NCBI GenBank assembly: GCA_964641135.1
Contig: CAZXJV010000041.1
Coordinates: 1-23,783, forward strand
Length of the DNA stretch: 23,783 nucleotides
Direction of reading: 5' to 3'
DNA from: Teretinema sp964641135
GTDB taxonomy: Bacteria; Spirochaetota; Spirochaetia; Treponematales; Treponemataceae
The translations under genes were made by a program, and so were the position numbers. Under the pieces are notes generated by a model. It saw nothing but the letters and a program-made list of their open reading frames with translations, had not been told where the DNA came from and searched no databases. Positions 1 through 6,757 of this stretch are shown piece by piece. Each line of letters opens with the position of its first letter. Position 1 is the first letter of the stretch.

Positions 1-77
1 AACGAAAACGCCAGAAAATCGCTACGCATAAGCGGAAAAAGAAACTCAGAAAGAACCGGCACAAGAAGAGAAAATAA
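1..77 (+). CDS. C-terminus of a tiny basic COX24/AURKAIP1-like protein (5' truncated)
   Basis: The third frame is open from the window edge to a TAA at 75-77 and encodes about 24 residues, almost all Lys, Arg and His. It starts RKRQKIATHKRKKKLRKN and ends HKKRK. This Lys-His-Lys-Arg-Lys style resembles the end of the short COX24/AURKAIP1-domain proteins, which are thought to be ribosome-associated and occur in spirochaetes. The start lies outside the window, so its length is unknown. A strong hairpin terminator follows 49 bases later, so it is probably the last gene of its transcript. The alternative is another small basic ribosomal protein. The reading frame is clear but the family assignment is tentative. 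Confidence 0.55.
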   Translation, partial: RKRQKIATHKRKKKLRKNRHKKRK

Positions 78-125
78 ACTTCTGAAGGATTCCTTCGGGT
101 TCCGTGTAGTTCTACACTATGGCGG

Positions 126-160
126 CCGTAAACATTCATGTGTTTACGGTCTTTTTTTTT
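126..160 (+). terminator. Rho-independent terminator before dxs
   Basis: A perfect 9-bp stem, CCGTAAACA (126-134) with TGTTTACGG (141-149), closes a 6-base loop and is followed by TC and nine T residues. It probably ends the transcript of the small basic protein upstream. Two shorter inverted repeats precede it: a GAAGGA/TCCTTC repeat around 84-96, and GTGTAG/CTACAC at 104-117. The U tract ends only 30 bases before the dxs start codon. Confidence 0.85.
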
Positions 161-190
161 GTTTTCAGATGTGTTACGTTTATTACATAT

Positions 191-2083
191 ATGAAGTTCA
201 CCCTTTTGAACGGCATACACAGTCCGGCTGACCTGAAACAGCTCGGTCCTGATGAACTTGCCCAACTTGCAAACGAAATACGGAACCGCATTATTTCTGT
301 AGTTGGAACCAACGGCGGACATTTATCCAGCAATTTGGGCGTTGTAGAGCTTACTCTTGCTCTTCACCGTGTTTTTGATTCCCCTCATGATGCAATAATC
401 TGGGATGTAGGACATCAGTGTTATGTACACAAACTGTTAACCGGCCGCAATGAACGCTTTGACAGTATCAGGAAACGGGATGGATTATCCGGTTTCCCCA
501 AGCGTGATGAAAGCCCCCATGATTGTTTTAATACCGGTCATTCTTCAACCTCAATTTCGGCTGCTTTCGGTCTGTTAACCGCCAGAAGGCTGGCCGGTCA
601 TACCGGCAAGGTTATTGCGGTAATTGGTGATGGAGCCCTTACCGGCGGGATGGCCCTTGAGGCCCTTTCTCATGCAGGGCAGGGTGATAATGACCTGATT
701 GTGGTATTGAATGACAACAAGATGTCCATCAGTCCGAATATCGGGGCCCTGTCCGAGTATCTGAGCCGTTTGACCATGGGGGCACCGTATCAGCGTTTGC
801 GTACCCGATTGGACAAGATGCTTGTGGCTATTCCGATTATCGGTAAACCCCTGTATCGTCTGCTTACCCACCTTAAACGGGTTTTAAAGGCATTGTTTTA
901 CAAGGATAATTTTTTTGTCGATCTTGGCTTTGAGTATGTCGGACCCTTGAACGGACACAATCAGGACGAGCTTGAAAAAGTACTGCGCGATGTACGGAAT
1001 TTACAGCGGCCGGTCGTTGTGCATGTGGTCACCTGCAAGGGAAAGGGATACAGCCTTGCCGAGGATGACCCTTCCACCTTCCACGGGATCGGGCCCTTTT
1101 GCATCAGCGACGGAAAGGTAGAAAAATTTGATACAACCAGTTTTACCGAGGCTTTTTCCGGTGCAATGCTGTCTGTCGCCGCAGGCGAGGCCCGTCTTGT
1201 AGCAATCACCGCGGCGATGGCAAAGGGCACCGGGCTTGCACCCTTTCAGCACCGCTATCCGGACCGTTTCTTTGATGTCGGTATTGCCGAACAGCATGCG
1301 GTAACGTTTGCCGCGGGCCTTGCAGCAGGTGGCCTGAGGCCGGTAGTTGCTGTTTACAGCACCTTCCTGCAGCGGGCTGTTGACCAGGTTATCCATGATG
1401 TTGCCCTGCAGCGGCTTCCGGTTATTTTCGCCCTTGACCGCAGCGGCCCGGTACCCGATGATGGGGAAACCCATCAGGGCCTGTATGATATAGCACTTCT
1501 GAGATCCGTTCCCGGTTTGACGATCCTTGCTCCGGCTTCCGTGAAAGAAATGCAGCTCATGCTTGACTGGGCATTGGCAGCTGACTCGCCGGTTGTATTG
1601 CGCTATCCCAAATCGGCTGCACCGACAGAACAGGACGCTTTTGCGTTACCTGTTGTTAGCGGTCAGGGTGTCTTTGTTCATCGGCTGCACACTGATGTCC
1701 TGATAGTCTGTACCGGCGGTATGTTTGCAGAAGTGCTGGAAGCAGCGAATATACTGGCACGAGCCGGTCGCCCTGTGGATATCTATACCCTGCGGTTTAT
1801 CAAACCGCTTGATGAACAGGCCTTGTGTGCTGCCTTCAGTTCCTATAAATCGGTCCTCTTTGTAGAGGATGGAGTACAGACGGGCGGCATCGGTTCTGCG
1901 TTGTCCAGTCTTTGTCATGATGCCCTTCCCGAGCTGCGTACCTCTGTATTGGCCTTCGACGAATTGTTTTATCCCCAGGGTACAAGATCAGAAATTTTGG
2001 CATCTGCCGGACTTTCACCTGAACATATCGCAGACGAAGTGGATTTTTTGCGTGCTCCTTCGCTCCGGAGCCGGGTTCAATGA
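191..2083 (+). CDS. dxs: 1-deoxy-D-xylulose-5-phosphate synthase
   Basis: This thiamine-diphosphate enzyme condenses pyruvate and glyceraldehyde-3-phosphate to make DXP, the first step of the MEP isoprenoid pathway and a precursor for thiamine and pyridoxal phosphate. The 630-residue length fits the family. Visible motifs are GHQCYVHKLLTGR, GHSSTSIS, the ThDP/Mg site GDGALTGGMA with downstream NDNKMSISPN, the GIAEQHAV segment with its catalytic Glu, and DRSGPVPDDGETHQG. The frame is open back to 119, but a start there would lie inside the terminator. ATG 191 gives the usual N-terminus (SPADLKQL...) and is preferred. No Shine-Dalgarno sequence is visible before it. The stop overlaps the folP start as ATGA, suggesting coupling. 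Confidence 0.96.
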   Translation: MKFTLLNGIHSPADLKQLGPDELAQLANEIRNRIISVVGTNGGHLSSNLGVVELTLALHRVFDSPHDAIIWDVGHQCYVHKLLTGRNERFDSIRKRDGLSGFPKRDESPHDCFNTGHSSTSISAAFGLLTARRLAGHTGKVIAVIGDGALTGGMALEALSHAGQGDNDLIVVLNDNKMSISPNIGALSEYLSRLTMGAPYQRLRTRLDKMLVAIPIIGKPLYRLLTHLKRVLKALFYKDNFFVDLGFEYVGPLNGHNQDELEKVLRDVRNLQRPVVVHVVTCKGKGYSLAEDDPSTFHGIGPFCISDGKVEKFDTTSFTEAFSGAMLSVAAGEARLVAITAAMAKGTGLAPFQHRYPDRFFDVGIAEQHAVTFAAGLAAGGLRPVVAVYSTFLQRAVDQVIHDVALQRLPVIFALDRSGPVPDDGETHQGLYDIALLRSVPGLTILAPASVKEMQLMLDWALAADSPVVLRYPKSAAPTEQDAFALPVVSGQGVFVHRLHTDVLIVCTGGMFAEVLEAANILARAGRPVDIYTLRFIKPLDEQALCAAFSSYKSVLFVEDGVQTGGIGSALSSLCHDALPELRTSVLAFDELFYPQGTRSEILASAGLSPEHIADEVDFLRAPSLRSRVQ

Positions 2084-2943
2084 CCGGATCTCCTTGTGTA
2101 TGCACTGCCGAACTGCCTCTGGCAGGCGGTCGTTCGGTTTGCGGAACCTTGCCTGCGTTGCTGATGGGAATTCTTAATGCTACTCCTGATTCATTTTGGG
2201 AGGGAAGTCGTGTTGACTCGTATAATGGGGGAGTAGAAAAAGCCCTGGCTCTTGTTGAAGAGGGTGCCGATATTCTGGATATCGGTGGCGAATCAACCCG
2301 GCCGGGTTCAAGCTATGTTTCTGCTTCCGAAGAAATCGACCGTATACTTCCTCTCATCGAGGGTATCAGACGGTACAGTACAGTACCCATTTCTGTAGAT
2401 ACCCGTAAATCGGTTGTGCTTGAAGCTGCCTTAAAATCCGGAGCCGACATTCTTAATGATATATCTGCACTGGAAGATGATCCCCGTATCGCGTCTGTGG
2501 CCGCTTCATACCAGATTCCGGTGATTTTGATGCATAAACAGGGCACCCCTGACACAATGCAGGTGCATCCGCAGTATGATGATGCAGTACGGGATATCTG
2601 CGCATATTTGCTGGAACGTGCAGAATGTGCCCGCAGCGCAGGTATTTTGCCTGACCGCATTATTCTGGACCCCGGAATCGGCTTCGGAAAACGTCATGAA
2701 GATAACTGTGCCCTGTTAATAGAACTTGCACAGATTACCCACACCGGCTATCCTGTACTGGTGGCTCTGTCACGAAAATCCCTGATCGGCCGGCTGACCG
2801 GTCGTGAAACGGGAGATCGTCTGGCTGGAACCCTGGCGGCAAATCTGCTTGCGGTTCAACGCGGCGCCCGTATCCTGCGGGTACATGATGTGGCTGCCAC
2901 CCGCGATACACTGGCGGTGTTATCCGCCCTGGCAGGAGCGTAA
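2080..2943 (+). CDS. folP: Dihydropteroate synthase
   Basis: The enzyme joins 6-hydroxymethyl-dihydropterin pyrophosphate to p-aminobenzoate to form dihydropteroate in folate synthesis; it is the sulfonamide target. The 287 residues carry the pterin-binding TIM-barrel signatures: MGILNATPDSF (about 29-39), ILDIGGESTRPGSS (about 65-78), PISVDTRK, ILNDISAL, MHKQGTPDTMQ, ILDPGIGFGK and LVALSRKSLIG. The usual DSFSDGG stretch reads DSFWEGS here, a modest variant. The ATG overlaps the dxs stop by four bases and the gene ends 5 bases before cdaA, so it sits inside the same operon. A roughly 28-residue N-terminal extension precedes the first conserved strand. Confidence 0.95.
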   Translation: MTGSPCVCTAELPLAGGRSVCGTLPALLMGILNATPDSFWEGSRVDSYNGGVEKALALVEEGADILDIGGESTRPGSSYVSASEEIDRILPLIEGIRRYSTVPISVDTRKSVVLEAALKSGADILNDISALEDDPRIASVAASYQIPVILMHKQGTPDTMQVHPQYDDAVRDICAYLLERAECARSAGILPDRIILDPGIGFGKRHEDNCALLIELAQITHTGYPVLVALSRKSLIGRLTGRETGDRLAGTLAANLLAVQRGARILRVHDVAATRDTLAVLSALAGA

Positions 2944-2948
2944 CATCA

Positions 2949-3752
2949 GTGGAGTTCTTCAAGCGCCTGAACATGTTGTACTCGTCAATCCAGCCGATTC
3001 TGGATGTTGGTGTACTGGCTGTATTGCTGTATCTGGTATATCAGATCCTGGTAAAAACCCAGGCAGTCCAGCTGCTGAAAGGTGCAATCTCTCTTCTGGT
3101 AATTTATGCCCTTGCCTTTTTGCTTGGCCTTAATACCCTGTTATGGCTTTTAAATATCCTTGCACCCGGTCTTTTGATTGGCGTTGCAATTGTTTTTCAG
3201 CCCGAGCTGAGAAAAATATTTTTGCGAATTGGCCAGAGTGATTTTCTGAAAATCGGAAAACGTTCCAAGCACAGTCACATGGACTCGGTTCTTACCGCTG
3301 CCGAGATTCTGTCAAACAGACGCCGCGGTATGCTTTCTGTTTTTATTCGCCGCAACTCCCTTCGTGATATAATTGAAACAGGTACCCGGCTGAATGCAGA
3401 ACTTTCATCAAGTCTTCTGGTTACCATATTCGGTCATGATACTCCGCTGCATGACGGTGCCGTTGTTATACAGGGCGGACGGGTAATAGCCGCCGGTTGT
3501 TTTTTGCCTCTTTCAGAACAGCAGGATATACGTAAAAGTTTTGGTACACGGCATAGGGCCGCTTTGGGACTTGCAGAGGAGACAGACGCTGTTGTCCTGA
3601 TTGTATCCGAGGAAACAGGCGCAATCAGTTTGGCCTGGGATTCTCACCTGTATTACGACCTTGCGGCATCAGAGGTAACCCGCCGCCTGGAAGATCTGCT
3701 GGACCTTGGCGGAGCTCTGCCGGAGATGGAGGACGATATCAATGAACCGTAA
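2949..3752 (+). CDS. cdaA: Diadenylate cyclase CdaA (DacA)
   Basis: This membrane-bound enzyme makes the second messenger c-di-AMP from two ATP. The protein has 267 residues. About three hydrophobic helices span residues 18-35, 44-60 and 62-83, followed by a short linker and the DAC domain. The catalytic DGA motif is in HDTPLHDGAVVI (DGA 169-171), and GTRHRAALG (199-207) carries the RHR signature. The start is GTG, preceded about ten bases upstream by AGGAG (2934-2938). The next gene encodes a YbbR-domain protein, the normal partner CdaR, and overlaps by 11 bases. The glmM gene that often follows in Firmicutes is absent; instead folP lies before and acpS after. Confidence 0.94.
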   Translation: MEFFKRLNMLYSSIQPILDVGVLAVLLYLVYQILVKTQAVQLLKGAISLLVIYALAFLLGLNTLLWLLNILAPGLLIGVAIVFQPELRKIFLRIGQSDFLKIGKRSKHSHMDSVLTAAEILSNRRRGMLSVFIRRNSLRDIIETGTRLNAELSSSLLVTIFGHDTPLHDGAVVIQGGRVIAAGCFLPLSEQQDIRKSFGTRHRAALGLAEETDAVVLIVSEETGAISLAWDSHLYYDLAASEVTRRLEDLLDLGGALPEMEDDINEP

Positions 3753-4689
3753 AGCCCTCCTGGACCGACTTGTAGAGAACTGGCCGGCAAAGATTATCTG
3801 CCTTACCCTGTCCCTGCTTCTGTTTCTGTTTTACCGGATCAGTACGCTTGAGCAGCGTTTTTTTTCGGTTCCGCTTGTTGTACAGAACAGCGGAGACCTT
3901 GTTCCTGCCGTAAATTATCCACGTATGGTGCGTATCAGTCTTCGGGGTGAGAGCAACAGTATACATCCCATTATTGAGGATGATGTTGTTGCGTACATTG
4001 ATCTTTCCGGTTACACGCGGGAAGGGGAATACCGCATTCCTGTCCGCACACGTCTGAAAGGGACAGCCCTGGATGTCGATCCGCTTGAGGTCTCTGTAGA
4101 GCCGTCCGAGCTGCCACTGCGCCTGGAATACCGGGTTGTGCGGAAAATAGAGATTGTTCCCGCATTCCGGGGCTATCCGGAGGCAGGCTTTGAGTTCTCG
4201 GGCTATACATTAAACCCGTCAATAGTTGAGGTTGCAGGACCACGCTCCCTTATCGAGAAAATCAGCGATGTGACAACCGATTCAATAGATCTTTCTGCAC
4301 GTAATTCCAGTTTCAGCGGTGTGATCCGTCTGATTAATCCGAACCCGCTTTTATTATTGGGCGGTGAGGGACGTTCAGAGTTCAATGTTGTAATTGAAGA
4401 AACAACATTGATACGGACTTTTGAGGATGTCCCGTTTCATTTTGAAAACCTGAATGACTCATATTCGGTTGAAACTGATTTGCCCCGGGGGACGATACAG
4501 CTTAAGGGTACACAGAATAATCTTGCGAATATTGAGCTGCCCCGAAACGCATTGACCGTTTTTGCCGGAAATATTTCCGGTCCGGGTATTTATATTCTGC
4601 CGGTGTATACCATGGTTTCCGACCCTTATGAGGTTTTGCGTTCGTGGCCGACAGAGATACGGCTGACAGTAACCAGGAGGGAGCCGTGA
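3742..4689 (+). CDS. YbbR-domain protein, CdaR-like regulator of CdaA
   Basis: The 315-residue protein has a short basic N-terminus, one membrane segment at about 14-33 (KIICLTLSLLLFLFYRI) and a long beta-rich extracytoplasmic part. That part carries repeats of the YbbR type, with typical phrases such as VNYPRMVRISLRG, IDLSGY and VEPSELPLRLEY. In Gram-positive bacteria CdaR proteins bind CdaA and tune c-di-AMP production. The same role is inferred here from the overlapping gene order. The frame is open upstream to 3706, but ATG 3742 has a GGAGATGGAGG ribosome-binding region just before it and gives the expected N-terminus. The stop overlaps the next start as GTGA. Confidence 0.85.
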   Translation: MNRKALLDRLVENWPAKIICLTLSLLLFLFYRISTLEQRFFSVPLVVQNSGDLVPAVNYPRMVRISLRGESNSIHPIIEDDVVAYIDLSGYTREGEYRIPVRTRLKGTALDVDPLEVSVEPSELPLRLEYRVVRKIEIVPAFRGYPEAGFEFSGYTLNPSIVEVAGPRSLIEKISDVTTDSIDLSARNSSFSGVIRLINPNPLLLLGGEGRSEFNVVIEETTLIRTFEDVPFHFENLNDSYSVETDLPRGTIQLKGTQNNLANIELPRNALTVFAGNISGPGIYILPVYTMVSDPYEVLRSWPTEIRLTVTRREP

Positions 4690-5087
4690 TTGTAGGAATT
4701 GGTTTGGATGTTGTTCATGTCAGCCGTCTGGCGCATTGGCTTGACACGCCAGGTCTTTTATCCCGTTTTTTCCATCCCGAGGAACTTGAAACAGCTCTGA
4801 GCCGGGGAAGCTCTGCAACCCTGTCTCTTGCTGCACGGTTTGCCGCGAAAGAAGCCTTCGGGAAGGCCATCGGTACCGGCTTGAGCGGGATTACCTTAAA
4901 AAATATTGAGGTATTGAATAATCATAACGGTAAACCCTGTATCCGTCTTTTTGGCAATGCCCGACAGGCCTTTGAAAACACCGGCGCAACCCATATTCAC
5001 TTGAGTCTGACACATGAACATGATAATGCCCTTGCCATGGTTGTGATAGAACGATTACCGGATTCATCACCGGAGGCCGTACAATGA
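4686..5087 (+). CDS. acpS: Holo-[acyl-carrier-protein] synthase
   Basis: AcpS transfers the 4'-phosphopantetheine arm of CoA to apo-ACP, activating fatty-acid synthesis. The 133-residue protein is the normal family size. The two signatures are present: IVGIGLDVVHVSRL at the N-terminus (Mg-binding Asp8) and ARFAAKEAFGKAIGTG (Lys55, Glu56). The start is taken as GTG 4686, because it puts VGIGLD at the usual position and AGGAGGGA lies just upstream at 4675-4682. Open frame upstream to 4644 lies inside the YbbR gene and adds residues unlike the family. Both junctions are four-base overlaps (GTGA with the YbbR gene, ATGA with the DUF2225 gene). Confidence 0.95.
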   Translation: MIVGIGLDVVHVSRLAHWLDTPGLLSRFFHPEELETALSRGSSATLSLAARFAAKEAFGKAIGTGLSGITLKNIEVLNNHNGKPCIRLFGNARQAFENTGATHIHLSLTHEHDNALAMVVIERLPDSSPEAVQ

Positions 5088-5956
5088 GTGCCCAGAAGGA
5101 CAAAAATCTGACATTGACATTCTACTCGCGGGAACAGATAGAATGTCCTATCTGCAATGCCAAGTTTAAACGCGAGGAACTGATGACCGGTGGTGGACGG
5201 CTGGTTGCCGGAAAGTTGACCGATGAACTGCGCCGCCTGTATGAACCGTCAGCAAAATACGGCGAGGTTCACCCCCAGGTGTACTCCATGACTGTCTGTC
5301 CTAAATGTCATTATTCTGCCTTCCCCCAGGATTTCTGTATCCTGGATAAGGACAGTCTGAATCGAATCTACGAAAAAATGCAGGAACGGTATGAATCGGT
5401 AAAACGCCTTTTCAGCAAACTGAATTTTTCGACTAACAGGACTCTTGCTGAAGGCGCAGCTTCGTACTATCTGGCCATTCTGTGTTACGAGCTGGTAGAC
5501 ACCAAGTTTTCTCCAACGATCAAACAGGGGCTGTGCTCCCTGCGCTCGGCCTGGCTGTTTACCGAACTGGGGAAAAAATACCCTGAAGAAAACTACGGCT
5601 ATGCGGCGGATTTGTTTTATCATAAAGCCCTCTTTTTTTACCGCCGTGCGATAGAGCTGGAATCCTCGGGGAAAGAAATGATCGCAAACCTGAAATCATT
5701 CGGTCCCGATATTGATAAAAACTACGGGTATGATGGTGTTCTGTATCTGGGAGCGCTGCTGGAATATAAATACGGTTCCCATACAGATCCTGCAAAACGT
5801 ATAGAATTACTGTCTGCAAACCGCCGGGCTTTGGCAAAGATGTTCGGGCTGGGCAAATCGTCCAAAAACAAGCCGGGGCCCCTTTTGGAGCACGCCCGAA
5901 CCCTGTATGAAGCCCTGGTTGCCGAGATCAAGGACGACAGCGATACTGATGAATAA
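5084..5956 (+). CDS. DUF2225 family protein, function unknown
   Basis: The 290-residue soluble protein has two zinc-ribbon-like cysteine pairs, CPIC at 21-24 and CPKC at 72-75, followed by a helical, TPR-like region to the end (for example SYYLAILCYEL and ADLFYHKALFFYRRAIEL). This layout fits the DUF2225 family found in Firmicutes and spirochaetes, for which I know no established function. It overlaps acpS by four bases and truA by eight, so it is co-translated with lipid and RNA-modification genes. The C-terminus is acidic (EIKDDSDTDE). A structural zinc site plus a protein-protein interaction scaffold is an inference from sequence character. The gene call is firm and the role is unknown. 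Confidence 0.85.
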   Translation: MSAQKDKNLTLTFYSREQIECPICNAKFKREELMTGGGRLVAGKLTDELRRLYEPSAKYGEVHPQVYSMTVCPKCHYSAFPQDFCILDKDSLNRIYEKMQERYESVKRLFSKLNFSTNRTLAEGAASYYLAILCYELVDTKFSPTIKQGLCSLRSAWLFTELGKKYPEENYGYAADLFYHKALFFYRRAIELESSGKEMIANLKSFGPDIDKNYGYDGVLYLGALLEYKYGSHTDPAKRIELLSANRRALAKMFGLGKSSKNKPGPLLEHARTLYEALVAEIKDDSDTDE

Positions 5957-6716
5957 TTCAGCTTTACGTACTATAGCCCTGCGTGTGTCCTACGACGGTA
6001 CAAACTTTAACGGATGGCAAAGCCAGACACAGGCTGGCAGTGATACCGGGCGAACCGTTCAATCTGTAATTGAAAAGGCCCTTCAAACGGTTCATAAACA
6101 TTCTGTGGAGCTGTGCGGTTCGGGCCGTACAGATTCGGGCGTACATGCGACGGGTCAGGTAGCTCATTTTATTACCGATATCGCCTCAATGGAGGCATCC
6201 CGGTTCGTGCCGGCCCTGAACAGTCTTTTACCGCGGGATGTACGGATCCTGGATGCCTGGCAGGCTCCTGATGGTTTCCATGCCCGCTTTGATGCGCGGG
6301 CACGGACCTACCGGTATATGCTGCAGTGCTCCCGTCAGGCTCCTGCCCATGAACTACCTTATGTCTGGCATATCGGACGCTGGCCGGATATCGGCCGGCT
6401 TAACAGCATGGCGGCTCTTTTGGCAGGAGAAGTGGATTGTTCCACCTTTACTGCTGCCGGAGACCAGAGTTATACCAGAAGCCGGTTCTTTTATTCAGCT
6501 GTTTTTTTTCCGGAAGGACAGCATCTGGTTTTTGAGCTGTCGGCTAATGCCTTTCTGTGGAAAATGGTGCGTTCAATCACCGGAACCCTGATCGAGCTGG
6601 AAAAAAGTGGCGGAACTGCAGCTGATTTCAGGAAAATTATACATGCCTGCGACCGTTCCAGTGCCGGTCCGACCGCTCCGCCCCAGGGTCTTTTTTTGTG
6701 GGATGTGCGTTATTAG
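5949..6716 (+). CDS. truA: tRNA pseudouridine(38-40) synthase
   Basis: TruA isomerises uridines 38-40 of the tRNA anticodon arm to pseudouridine. The 255-residue protein shows VSYDGTNFNGWQ near the N-terminus, the catalytic-Asp motif GSGRTDSGVHATGQV (Asp62), ARFDARARTYRY, and the C-terminal FLWKMVRSITGTL. The start is ATG 5949, which overlaps the end of the DUF2225 gene by eight bases; open frame back to 5907 lies inside that gene and adds an unrelated tail. This is the last gene of the plus-strand operon. Its TAG stop lies inside a hairpin shared with the convergent priA gene. Confidence 0.95.
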   Translation: MNNSALRTIALRVSYDGTNFNGWQSQTQAGSDTGRTVQSVIEKALQTVHKHSVELCGSGRTDSGVHATGQVAHFITDIASMEASRFVPALNSLLPRDVRILDAWQAPDGFHARFDARARTYRYMLQCSRQAPAHELPYVWHIGRWPDIGRLNSMAALLAGEVDCSTFTAAGDQSYTRSRFFYSAVFFPEGQHLVFELSANAFLWKMVRSITGTLIELEKSGGTAADFRKIIHACDRSSAGPTAPPQGLFLWDVRY

Positions 6717-6757
6717 CAGGGTGCTGACAAACTCGACGCTTTTCAGTACCCTGCTAA
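6713..6757. terminator. Hairpin between convergent truA and priA, containing both stop codons
   Basis: A perfect 10-bp inverted repeat, TTAGCAGGGT (6713-6722) with ACCCTGCTAA (6748-6757), encloses a 25-base loop. The TAG stops of truA (6714-6716) and of priA on the other strand (6754-6756) lie in the two arms. It could stop transcription from both directions, but neither side has a run of T residues, so intrinsic termination is uncertain. It may instead protect 3' ends. Confidence 0.55.

Noticed and set aside
119..190. Extended dxs start at 119
   Set aside because: It would translate through the Rho-independent terminator, and the extra residues (VFTVFFFVFRCVTF) are encoded by the terminator T tract; ATG 191 gives the family N-terminus.
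1001..1474. Minus-strand open frame inside dxs
   Set aside because: It lies wholly within dxs, has no family resemblance and no ribosome-binding site.
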